Shown here one piece after another: positions 1 to 5,571 of a DNA stretch of 7,218 nt (the stretch's first letter is position 1; each line of letters starts with the position of its first letter). Made by a program: the position numbers and the translations under genes. The stretch spans positions 1 to 7,218 of the forward strand of contig URUF01000082.1 in NCBI GenBank assembly GCA_900550955.1, given 5' to 3'. Origin of the DNA: an uncultured Eubacteriales bacterium (lineage in GTDB: Bacteria; Bacillota; Clostridia; Christensenellales; Aristaeellaceae). Under the pieces are notes generated by a model that was given only the letters and a program-made list of their open reading frames with translations, was not told the origin of the DNA and ran no database searches.

Positions 1-1
1 C

Positions 2-661
2 CGTAAGGAGCTTACCGCCAGCTTTACCCTGCTGATGGACACCGAGGACGGCAGCATTGAGGAAAACGCCGTAAAAATTTTCTTCGACCCCAGCGACACG
101 ATCTATGACGTAAGCGCGCGCGTAAAGGAAGCCATCGAGAAAAACCGCAAGCCGGAAACCGCCGGCTTTGCCCTAAAGCTGGCCAAGGGCGTGCTGCTGG
201 TGCCCGGCGTGGCAACCGTGTTTGTGGCGCTTGTGAAGCTTTTGGACCGCTACGGCCTGATTCCCAAGGCGCTGCTGGACGCGCTGCCCTTCCACACCAG
301 CATGTTCATCACCAACAACGCCTCTATTGGGCTGATGCGCGTGTACCACCATATCTATAACTTTGGCAATACGAGCGCGTTCTTCGCGCTGGGCACGCCG
401 CAGCGCGGCTACGGCGTGGATGTGGGCGGCAACGTGATTCGCAGGTGCACGCTGCCCGTGGGCGTTACTGTGGACGAGCGCGTGTGCGGCGGCGCGGTAT
501 TCGCCAAGCTGTTTGCGGTGATGAAGCGCTGCCTGCGCCACCCCGAGGAGCTGGAAACCCCGCCGGAAAAGGTATATTATAACCAGGGCTGCGAGTTCCA
601 TGTGCCCAAGCCCCAAAATGTCGCGACGCCCCTGAAGGAGAAGCCCTCCGTTAGCGCGTAA
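2..661 (+). CDS. E2-like acyltransferase-fold protein (2-oxo acid dehydrogenase subunit E2 family), 5'-truncated
   Basis: The reading frame is open from the left edge of the window (first full codon at base 2), so the start lies outside; 219 residues are visible, ending in TAA at 659-661. An internal ATG at 35 is not needed as a start. Counting from that Met, a hydrophobic helix-rich stretch spans residues 46-70. It is followed by a block, PFHTSMFITNNASIGL, then YHHIYNFG, then SAFFALGTP, which resembles the C-terminal half of the E2 / chloramphenicol acetyltransferase fold. The position of the E2 active-site signature (DHRxxDG) reads DERVCGG (residues 147-153, bases 473-493), so the catalytic His is Glu and the usual Asp is Gly. 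No lipoyl domain or peripheral-subunit-binding domain is visible in this part. The family match is by pattern and fairly good. The activity is uncertain: it may be a non-catalytic or altered-chemistry relative. A terminator follows directly, so this is the last gene of its transcript. Confidence 0.72.
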   Translation, partial: RKELTASFTLLMDTEDGSIEENAVKIFFDPSDTIYDVSARVKEAIEKNRKPETAGFALKLAKGVLLVPGVATVFVALVKLLDRYGLIPKALLDALPFHTSMFITNNASIGLMRVYHHIYNFGNTSAFFALGTPQRGYGVDVGGNVIRRCTLPVGVTVDERVCGGAVFAKLFAVMKRCLRHPEELETPPEKVYYNQGCEFHVPKPQNVATPLKEKPSVSA

Positions 662-690
662 CTGGCGCGCAGCGTTTTGCCGCCCTTCCG

Positions 691-738
691 CCGCCGCGCC
701 GGTTCCCTACACGGGTTCGGCGCGGCGGTTGTTTTTTT
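691..738 (+). terminator. Rho-independent terminator of the E2-like gene
   Basis: A perfect 11-bp GC stem (CCGCCGCGCCG at 691-701 with its complement at 718-728) encloses a 16-nt loop that can add CCC/GGG pairs. It is followed by TTGTTTTTTT. It lies 29 nt after the stop of the E2-like gene. The next gene is convergent and stops at 740. Read on the minus strand, the same stem has no T tract behind it (CGGAAGGG follows), so it should end leftward transcripts only weakly. Confidence 0.9.
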
Positions 739-739
739 G

Positions 740-2083
740 TTATAAGGGATAGCGCTCCTTTTGCCCGTTTGCATAGCGGATCTCCAGCGTGCCGTCCGCC
801 AGCACAAAGGCATAGTGGTTCGCGCCCGCGCTCAGGGCCAGCACGGGCTGTTCAAAATCAAAATCGCACAGGCATGCCTTGTCAAACACATGCGCGAGCA
901 CCCGCCCATCCCGCGTCAGGGCAAGGGCGGCGTTTTCCCCGGCGCTCACGCGGGCTACATCCGTCCATTGGGGAACCAGCTCCGTGGTGGCAACGGCGCG
1001 GCCCTGCGCGTCCACGCCGATGGCATAGCCGCGCGAAACGGCCACGGATACGCACCGCGCATCCGGCATTAGGCCGCTATGCGACGCATGCAGCCCATCG
1101 GCCGTTTCCACAACCAGGCCGTAGCTGCCCGCCCAAAGCCCGCTCACGCCAGAAAGCTCCTCCAGGAAAGCGTAGCTGTGATAGCCGGTGCAAAGCACCT
1201 CTCCCGTGGAAAGCAGCAGGAAGGAATCATAGTCGCCCGCGGCAATGGCCTTCACGCCGCTGAACAAAGCCGCGTCGGCCTGGGCGTAGGTATTGTCGCC
1301 GCAGGCCAGCACCCGCCCGTCCGCGGTCAGGGCCAGGGTATGATAGGCCCCGGCGGCCACAGCCGTCACGTTGCGCCAGCCGTCCACCTCCGTTTGGCCA
1401 TAGGTATTATCGCCAAAGGCGCGCACGGTGCCGTCAGCCATAAGCGCCACGGTGTGCGCAAAGCCCGTGGCGATGCGGCCATCCGCCCACAGGGCCGGCG
1501 CGGGCGCGGCGGTGGGAGCGGCGGTTGCGGCGGGCGTTTGAACGGGCGCGCTTGTGGGCGCCGGCGTGGGTATGGGCGTGGGCGCTGGCGTGGGCAGGCT
1601 GGCCTGGTATGCGCTCTCCGCCGCCTGATACAGCGCCAGGGCGGGCGCATATTCGCGCGCGCCTGCCGCCGTGCGCGCGGCCCTGGCATACTCGCCTTCC
1701 TCGTACAGCTTCAACGCCTGATGGTAGGTACAGGCCTGCGCAAGCGCCCGCGCCCGGGCGGCAAGCGCCTCGTCCCCGCTTTCAGCGGGCTGCGCGAGCA
1801 GCGCCTGCGCCTGGCTGTAATCGCCGTTGTAATCCGCAATTTCGGCAGCCTGCAAAACCGCGTCATAATACGCGGCTTCGCCTGCATGGGCTTGCAGCCG
1901 GTTGAGGCATTGCTGCATTTGGGCATAGTCGCGCGCAAAGGCGGCGTCCCGGGCCTGGGCGCGCAGCCTTTGCGGCTGGCCGGTCACATACAGCCATACG
2001 CCCGCCACCAGCAGCCCCGCCGCCAGCAGCGACGCCAGCACCGCCGCGCGCACAAACCGCGCGTTTGAAGCATTCTCGCTCAT
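740..2083 (-). CDS. Membrane-anchored RCC1-like seven-repeat beta-propeller protein
   Basis: This encodes 447 residues from the ATG at 2083. That start overlaps the upstream stop as ATGA and has GGAGGT 8 nt before it; an ATG 33 nt further upstream lacks this support. Residues 12-33 form one membrane helix (signal anchor). Residues 38-161 are Ala/Gln/Tyr-rich helices that look TPR-like (YAQMQQCLNRL, YNGDYSQAQALL, LYEEGEYARAA). Residues 163-197 are a Pro/Thr/Ala linker. From about 204 to the end run seven RCC1-type units of 31-38 residues, starting near 204, 240, 278, 314, 346, 377 and 415. The clearest have the pattern AAGxYHTLALTADGRVLACGDNTYAQ. Seven units would close one RCC1 propeller. The helices and propeller are predicted to lie outside the membrane. 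It is the last gene of the acylation operon, so a role in surface-polymer modification or binding is plausible, but no specific function can be assigned. Confidence 0.85.
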   Translation of the reverse strand: MSENASNARFVRAAVLASLLAAGLLVAGVWLYVTGQPQRLRAQARDAAFARDYAQMQQCLNRLQAHAGEAAYYDAVLQAAEIADYNGDYSQAQALLAQPAESGDEALAARARALAQACTYHQALKLYEEGEYARAARTAAGAREYAPALALYQAAESAYQASLPTPAPTPIPTPAPTSAPVQTPAATAAPTAAPAPALWADGRIATGFAHTVALMADGTVRAFGDNTYGQTEVDGWRNVTAVAAGAYHTLALTADGRVLACGDNTYAQADAALFSGVKAIAAGDYDSFLLLSTGEVLCTGYHSYAFLEELSGVSGLWAGSYGLVVETADGLHASHSGLMPDARCVSVAVSRGYAIGVDAQGRAVATTELVPQWTDVARVSAGENAALALTRDGRVLAHVFDKACLCDFDFEQPVLALSAGANHYAFVLADGTLEIRYANGQKERYPL

Positions 2084-3627
2084 GGCTGCGCACCTCCGGC
2101 CGTTATGGTGTCCCACATAACCTCCAGGCTGTTTTTGGAGTTGACGCCGTTGCTGGTGGAAAGCACGACGTAGATATCGTCGATTTGGTGATATTTCAGC
2201 AATTCCGCAAAGGTTCCCCCCGCCTCGGACTGCTTAAAATAGCTGGCGCGCAGGTCGGTCATGTGCACCTCCCCATAATAGGGCAGCAAATAGGGCAAAA
2301 ACACGTTGCCAAACGAATCGCTGATCAGCAGCGCCCTGCGCCGGGAGCCATAGCCGCTTGTAAACCTGCGCCACGGCGTGCGGGTGTTGTTGATGTAGCC
2401 GGTGTAGGTGGTGGATTTGTAATTCATGAAGGCGATTTCCGTTTCCTTCGTAAGGTTTGTGAGCACGTAGCTGTGCGTGGGCGCGAGCGGATAAAGGAAG
2501 TTGAGCCAATCCTCGCGGCCCACCTGGTCGCGCCGCATGATGCGGCTTTGGTACTCGTATGCGTCATAGGGGATAACCGGATAGCCCCGCTGCCGCATAA
2601 TGGCCTCAACCGCGTACCAAGCTCCCAGCGGCGTCCAGTGGTGATCGGTATAATAGTAAATATCCTGCTTGTCCACCAGCGGGGCGTTCAAAATTTCCGG
2701 AACATTGTAGATATGCACCCCATCCGCCACCTGGCTGGCCAGCGCGTCCTCCATGGCGCTGCGCCAGCCAATATAGCGGGAGTTCCGCACGGATAGCCTG
2801 CGCCCCACCTCCGCCACGGGCGGCTGCAAATAATGCACCTCGCCGCCGGCAGGCAGCAGCGCTTTCAGGTAGTTGAGGCTTTTGGCAAAGGTCATCACAT
2901 TCGCCGCGGAATACTCATAGACCGTGCTGGCCTCTGTTTCGCTCACAAGCAGCTCCAGCCGGTAGGCTTCGCCCTCGCTAAGGGGAACGATCTCCCTTGG
3001 CGTGGGCGAGGGGGCGGCGCTTGGCGCAGGCGACGAAACGGCCGAAGGCGCGGCGGTTGTCGCAGGCGAGGGCGCAGCCGCCTGCGCGGCAGAAGGAACA
3101 GCCGAGGGCGCGGCGCTTGGCGCGGGCGACGAAACGGGCGAAGGCGCAACGGTTGGCGAAGGCGCAGCCGCCTGCGCGGCAGAAGGAACAGGCGAAGGCG
3201 CGGCGCTTGGCGCGGGCTGGGCAGGTTCCGTTTCCCGGGCCCCGGCTTCATCCCAGGCTTCCTCCTCCTGCTCCCAGAGCGAGCCGTCCGCGTCGGCGGC
3301 CAGCAGCGCGTTGGTTTTGGCCTCCTGCTGCATCTGGCGCTGCTCCTCGGTTTGGCGGTTGAACATCTCAAGGGACGCTTCAGCCGCCTCTATCACGTCC
3401 GCCCGGGCAAAGAAGCCGTCGGAAAGATAGTCCTCCACGCCGGTAAAGAACGCGCCGCTTGCCAGCGCCTGCGGGCTAAAGGACGGAAAACCCGCCAGCA
3501 TACGGTTTTCCTGTTCGGAAAAGCGCTCCTGGCGCGGCGCCAGCAATAGCAGCAGCACGCCCAGGCAAAAGCAGCCGACAAGCCACCACAGGGCCGCCAG
3601 AAAAGAGCCGCGACGGCGTTGCTTCAT
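2080..3627 (-). CDS. DHHW-family protein (AlgJ/AlgX-like), exported partner of the MBOAT acyltransferase
   Basis: This encodes 515 residues, with one N-terminal membrane helix (about 10-30) after a basic MKQRRR start, so the body is predicted to be extracytoplasmic. The family landmarks are in order: FSEQENRMLAGFPSF (36-50), DYLSDGFFARADVI (66-79), TDHHW (327-331), and a late LLISDSFGN block (433-441). DHHW and DSF are the residues expected to form the SGNH-like active site. In AlgJ/AlgX relatives this domain works with an MBOAT protein to O-acetylate an exopolysaccharide. Residues 116-135 are acidic, and 136-210 form a Pro/Ala/Ser insert made of about 2.3 repeats; this makes the protein clearly longer than I would expect for the family. 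The ribosome site (AGGGGG, 8 nt before the ATG) overlaps the stop of the MBOAT gene only 14 nt away. The polymer substrate cannot be read from the window. Confidence 0.9.
   Translation of the reverse strand: MKQRRRGSFLAALWWLVGCFCLGVLLLLLAPRQERFSEQENRMLAGFPSFSPQALASGAFFTGVEDYLSDGFFARADVIEAAEASLEMFNRQTEEQRQMQQEAKTNALLAADADGSLWEQEEEAWDEAGARETEPAQPAPSAAPSPVPSAAQAAAPSPTVAPSPVSSPAPSAAPSAVPSAAQAAAPSPATTAAPSAVSSPAPSAAPSPTPREIVPLSEGEAYRLELLVSETEASTVYEYSAANVMTFAKSLNYLKALLPAGGEVHYLQPPVAEVGRRLSVRNSRYIGWRSAMEDALASQVADGVHIYNVPEILNAPLVDKQDIYYYTDHHWTPLGAWYAVEAIMRQRGYPVIPYDAYEYQSRIMRRDQVGREDWLNFLYPLAPTHSYVLTNLTKETEIAFMNYKSTTYTGYINNTRTPWRRFTSGYGSRRRALLISDSFGNVFLPYLLPYYGEVHMTDLRASYFKQSEAGGTFAELLKYHQIDDIYVVLSTSNGVNSKNSLEVMWDTITAGGAQP
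2092..2097 (-). promoter_or_regulatory. Ribosome binding site that fixes the RCC1-like gene start
   Basis: On the minus strand GGAGGT lies 8 nt before the ATG at 2083. That ATG overlaps the TGA of the DHHW gene (ATGA, 2080-2083). Strong spacing plus stop-start overlap argue for this start over the upstream ATG at 2116, and imply translational coupling of the two genes. Confidence 0.85.
2998..3216 (-). repeat. In-frame Pro/Ala/Ser tandem repeat inside the DHHW gene
   Basis: Residues 138-167 (3127-3216), 168-199 (3031-3126) and 200-210 (2998-3030) are successive copies of one unit that begins PAPSAAPS, contains PSAAQAAAPSP and ends in VSS. The two long copies are 30 and 32 residues. They are close at the DNA level too, which suggests recent duplication and possible length variation. 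The composition predicts an extended, unfolded spacer between the membrane anchor and the DHHW domain. Confidence 0.9.
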
Positions 3628-3641
3628 ACCCTTCGCCCCCT

Positions 3642-5051
3642 TTAGAAACGGAAATAAATAAACGGGTTATAGCTCTGCCCCACAATCATGAGGATGGACG
3701 CCGCAAATACCGCCGTAAGCCACAGCGTATGCAGCGGCTCAAGCCGGTTAAGCACATCCGCGCGGATGGCGCGGGCCAGCGGGAAGGCGGCGGCAAAGGC
3801 AAGCAGCGGGTACCAGGAATACTGATTGATCACGATCCATAGCTCCGGCGTAACCAGCGGCAGCGCGCCGTTTGGGCCAAGCCCCACCAGCGACTGCAAG
3901 TACAGCGCCATCTCCGCCGTATCGGTAAAATAGAAAATCACCCAGCCAACCAATACCAGCGCATACGTGCAAACGCCTCTAAAAAGCGCCGGCAGCCTTG
4001 GCAAAACGGGCTTTAGCACAAAGCGCTCCAACGCCAACAGCGCAAAAAAGTATAGCCCCCACAGCACAAAATTGAGGCTGGCCCCATGCCACAGGCCGGT
4101 AAGCCCCCATACCACCAGCAGGTTGATAAGCTGGCGCGGCCTGGAGCAGCGGTTGCCGCCCATGGGAATGTAAAGGTACTCGCGGAAGAAGGTCCCCAGC
4201 GAGATATGCCACCTGCGCCAAAACTCCGCAATGCTTTTGCTCATATAGGGGTAGTTGAAATTTTCGGCATAATGGAAGCCAAAAATCCTGCCCATGCCGA
4301 TCGCCATATCGGAATAGCCGGAAAAGTCAAAATAAATTTGCAGCGAATACAGCACCGCCATGTACCAGCCGCCCGCCACGCTCATCCCATACAGCGCCTG
4401 GTTGCTTAAAACGTCGCTGACGATTTTTCCGCAAACGTTGGCAAGAAGCACCTTTTTGCCCAGGCCGCAGGCAAAACGCTTCATGCCGCAGGTAAAGTCC
4501 TCCATAGCGGTGGCGCGGCAGCCCATTTCGGCAGCCACGTCCTGGTAGCGCACAATCGGGCCCGCGACCAGCTGCGGGAAGCAGCTCACATACAAAAGCA
4601 AATCCAGCGGGTTTTTTTGGAAGAGCGACGGATTGCGGTACACGTCCACCACGTAGGTAACGATTTGGAACGTGAAAAAGGATACGCCCAGCGGCATGCG
4701 TACCGGCGCAAGCTCCACATGGATAAGAGCCAGCAGGGGCTTTAGCAAAAACGCGCCGTATTTGACATAGGCAAGCGCCGCCATGGGCCCCGCAACGCCA
4801 AGCGCAAGCCAAAGCCCGCGCGCCCAGGCCGCGCGCGCCTTCGCCACGCCTGCGGAGGCAAGCCACACCAGGGCCGTAAGCCCTATCAGCCCAAACACCC
4901 ACAGCGGCTCGCCCCATGCATAGAATATTAGCGAGGCGGCCAAAAGCACCGTGTTTCTCCACCGGATTTTGGCGGATAGGAAATACAAGCCCACCGTAAC
5001 GGGCAAAAACACCAGCAGAAAGGTTAGGCTGGAAAAAACCAACCGCATCAT
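3642..5051 (-). CDS. MBOAT-family membrane O-acyltransferase (AlgI/DltB-like)
   Basis: This encodes a 469-residue polytopic membrane protein, the usual AlgI length. Recognisable blocks in order are FYAWGEP (43-49), MPLGVSFFTFQIVTYVVDVYR (from 119), FPQLVAGPIVRYQD (158-171), YFDFSGYSDMAIGMGRIFGF (240-259), FWRRWHISLGTFFREYLYIP (277-296), MGGNR (297-301), LTGLWHGAS (317-325, with the conserved MBOAT His at 322) and the terminal YNPFIYFRF. Family members take an acyl group from a cytoplasmic donor and pass it across the membrane, here presumably to the DHHW protein encoded next. The gene begins ATGATG; the first ATG (5051) was taken, and a GAGGGAGGGA run just upstream suits either codon. It is the first gene of the operon, with a consensus promoter only about 17 nt upstream of the start codon. 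The acyl group and acceptor polymer are unknown; acetyl is the usual case. Confidence 0.95.
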   Translation of the reverse strand: MMRLVFSSLTFLLVFLPVTVGLYFLSAKIRWRNTVLLAASLIFYAWGEPLWVFGLIGLTALVWLASAGVAKARAAWARGLWLALGVAGPMAALAYVKYGAFLLKPLLALIHVELAPVRMPLGVSFFTFQIVTYVVDVYRNPSLFQKNPLDLLLYVSCFPQLVAGPIVRYQDVAAEMGCRATAMEDFTCGMKRFACGLGKKVLLANVCGKIVSDVLSNQALYGMSVAGGWYMAVLYSLQIYFDFSGYSDMAIGMGRIFGFHYAENFNYPYMSKSIAEFWRRWHISLGTFFREYLYIPMGGNRCSRPRQLINLLVVWGLTGLWHGASLNFVLWGLYFFALLALERFVLKPVLPRLPALFRGVCTYALVLVGWVIFYFTDTAEMALYLQSLVGLGPNGALPLVTPELWIVINQYSWYPLLAFAAAFPLARAIRADVLNRLEPLHTLWLTAVFAASILMIVGQSYNPFIYFRF

Positions 5052-5074
5052 TCCCTCCCTCGATTTTCCATAAC

Positions 5075-5104
5075 ATTATAGCTTCATGGGTTCCTGCGTG
5101 TCAA
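5075..5104 (-). promoter_or_regulatory. Consensus sigma-A promoter of the MBOAT-DHHW-RCC1 operon
   Basis: Read on the minus strand, TTGACA (5104-5099), an 18-nt spacer and TATAAT (5080-5075) are both exact consensus hexamers. The predicted start is near 5068, which gives an mRNA leader of about 17 nt that carries little more than the ribosome binding site. This supports transcription of the three genes as one operon. Confidence 0.88.
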
Positions 5105-5131
5105 ATGCATGCGCAGCGCGTTTTTCCCTTA

Positions 5132-5160
5132 TTGACACATTGCCGGGATGCGTCTATAAT
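5132..5160 (+). promoter_or_regulatory. Consensus sigma-A promoter for the rny leader transcript
   Basis: TTGACA (5132-5137), a 17-nt spacer and TATAAT (5155-5160) match the ideal promoter exactly. The predicted start is near 5167, at the edge of the 21-bp tandem repeat. The -35 boxes of this and the leftward promoter are only 27 bp apart, so the two polymerase sites are adjacent and divergent. Confidence 0.9.
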
Positions 5161-5168
5161 AAGGTAGT

Positions 5169-5210
5169 CGGCTACATGGGCTTACCGCCCGGCTACATGG
5201 GCTTACCGCC
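5169..5210 (+). repeat. Perfect 21-bp tandem duplication at the rny transcript start
   Basis: Two identical 21-bp units (5169-5189 and 5190-5210), each starting CGGCTACATGG and ending GCTTACCGCC, lie directly head to tail just after the predicted +1. Unit length equals two helical turns, so a protein would meet both copies on the same DNA face. The repeat could equally act in the RNA. It is not part of any gene I can support. Confidence 0.92.
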
Positions 5211-5383
5211 TACTGCGAGTGCCCTGCTGTTTTGCGAAATATATTCCCACCTTCCGGCTTTCCCCCGCGCGGCTCGCGCCGCTGCTACGGGTTTTGCTTA
5301 CCAGAACGCCCAGGCGTTTTGTATGGGTATATGAACATGGTTTCGCGCATGCCCCGCGCCCTTGCGCGCAGGCAACATAACGG

Positions 5384-5427
5384 CGCGGCGTTCCTGCGCC
5401 GCGTTTGCATACCCGCCTGCAAGCGCG
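5384..5427 (+). other. Mutually exclusive hairpins in the rny leader
   Basis: CGCGGCG (5384-5390) can pair with CGCCGCG (5397-5403). Alternatively 5400-5409 can pair with 5418-5427 as a 10-bp stem with one GU pair and an 8-nt loop. Bases 5400-5403 are used by both, so the two helices cannot coexist. A third option pairs GCGCAGG (5366-5372) with CCTGCGC (5393-5399). The high GC content makes some overlap expected by chance. Confidence 0.4.
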
Positions 5428-5469
5428 CAGGGGGCTGTTGCGCGCAGCCAGAAAAGCGAATGGACGGTA

Positions 5470-5499
5470 GCCGCTTGAGCTTTGCTCACCGGCTTTTTT
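5470..5499 (+). terminator. Intrinsic-terminator-like hairpin inside the rny leader
   Basis: GCCG (5470-5473) pairs with CGGC (5490-5493), and TGAGC (5476-5480) pairs with GCTCA (5484-5488). There is a small 2x1 internal loop and a TTT apical loop, with six T residues immediately after (5494-5499). It stands 72 nt before the rny start, on the same strand and downstream of the rny promoter, so at least part of transcription should stop here unless the hairpin is prevented from forming. Confidence 0.75.
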
Positions 5500-5571
5500 G
5501 TTTGAGAAAGCCACCCCCGGAAATCGAAAAAAGAATGTGAAAGCCACGCTAAAAGGAAAGGGGAGGAAGCC

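Larger units (their letters stand above)
5167..5571 (+). other. Long structured 5' leader of rny, or independent small RNA
   Basis: This is the roughly 405-nt stretch between the predicted start and the rny ATG, with no credible coding content. After the tandem repeat it holds hairpins at 5269-5282 (5 bp), 5302-5321 (8 bp, CCAG loop), 5384-5403 (7 bp plus GU extensions) or the competing 5400-5427 (10 bp), and 5433-5449 (5 bp). Next comes a terminator-like hairpin at 5470-5499, then 72 nt to rny with a strong GGGGAGG site (5560-5566) 5 nt before the ATG. I found no T-box signature, and nothing that I recognise as tmRNA, RNase P RNA or 6S RNA. It is either an attenuating leader or an RNA of about 330 nt with its own promoter and terminator. 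Confidence 0.6.

Noticed and set aside
10..19. GCTTACCGCC at the left edge matching part of the 21-bp repeat unit
   Set aside because: It is a ten-base match inside the E2-like coding frame, best explained by chance.
1079..2068. Long plus-strand open frame opposite the RCC1-like gene (329 codons)
   Set aside because: The Arg/Gly-rich translation with no family features is a shadow of a clear membrane-anchored RCC1-repeat protein in the other strand.
2084..2116. Upstream ATG at 2116 as the start of the RCC1-like gene
   Set aside because: The start at 2083 has GGAGGT at proper spacing and the ATGA overlap; the extra 11 residues do not improve the signal anchor.
5086..5334. Plus-strand open frame whose translation includes a duplicated GYMGLPP
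   Set aside because: The frame begins upstream of and spans both promoters; the peptide repeat is only the in-frame reading of the 21-bp DNA duplication, and there is no ribosome site.
5167..5500. Leader as tmRNA, RNase P RNA, 6S RNA or T-box
   Set aside because: I looked for a T-arm GTTCGA and tag frame, the conserved RNase P core, and the T-box AGGGTGG-type sequence and found none; 6S RNA is usually about 200 nt, so the length fits poorly.
5232..5540. Plus-strand open frame in the rny leader (Arg/Cys-rich, 102 codons from TTG, 69 from the ATG at 5331)
   Set aside because: No ribosome binding site before either start, composition typical of unselected GC-rich DNA, and it runs straight through the terminator hairpin.
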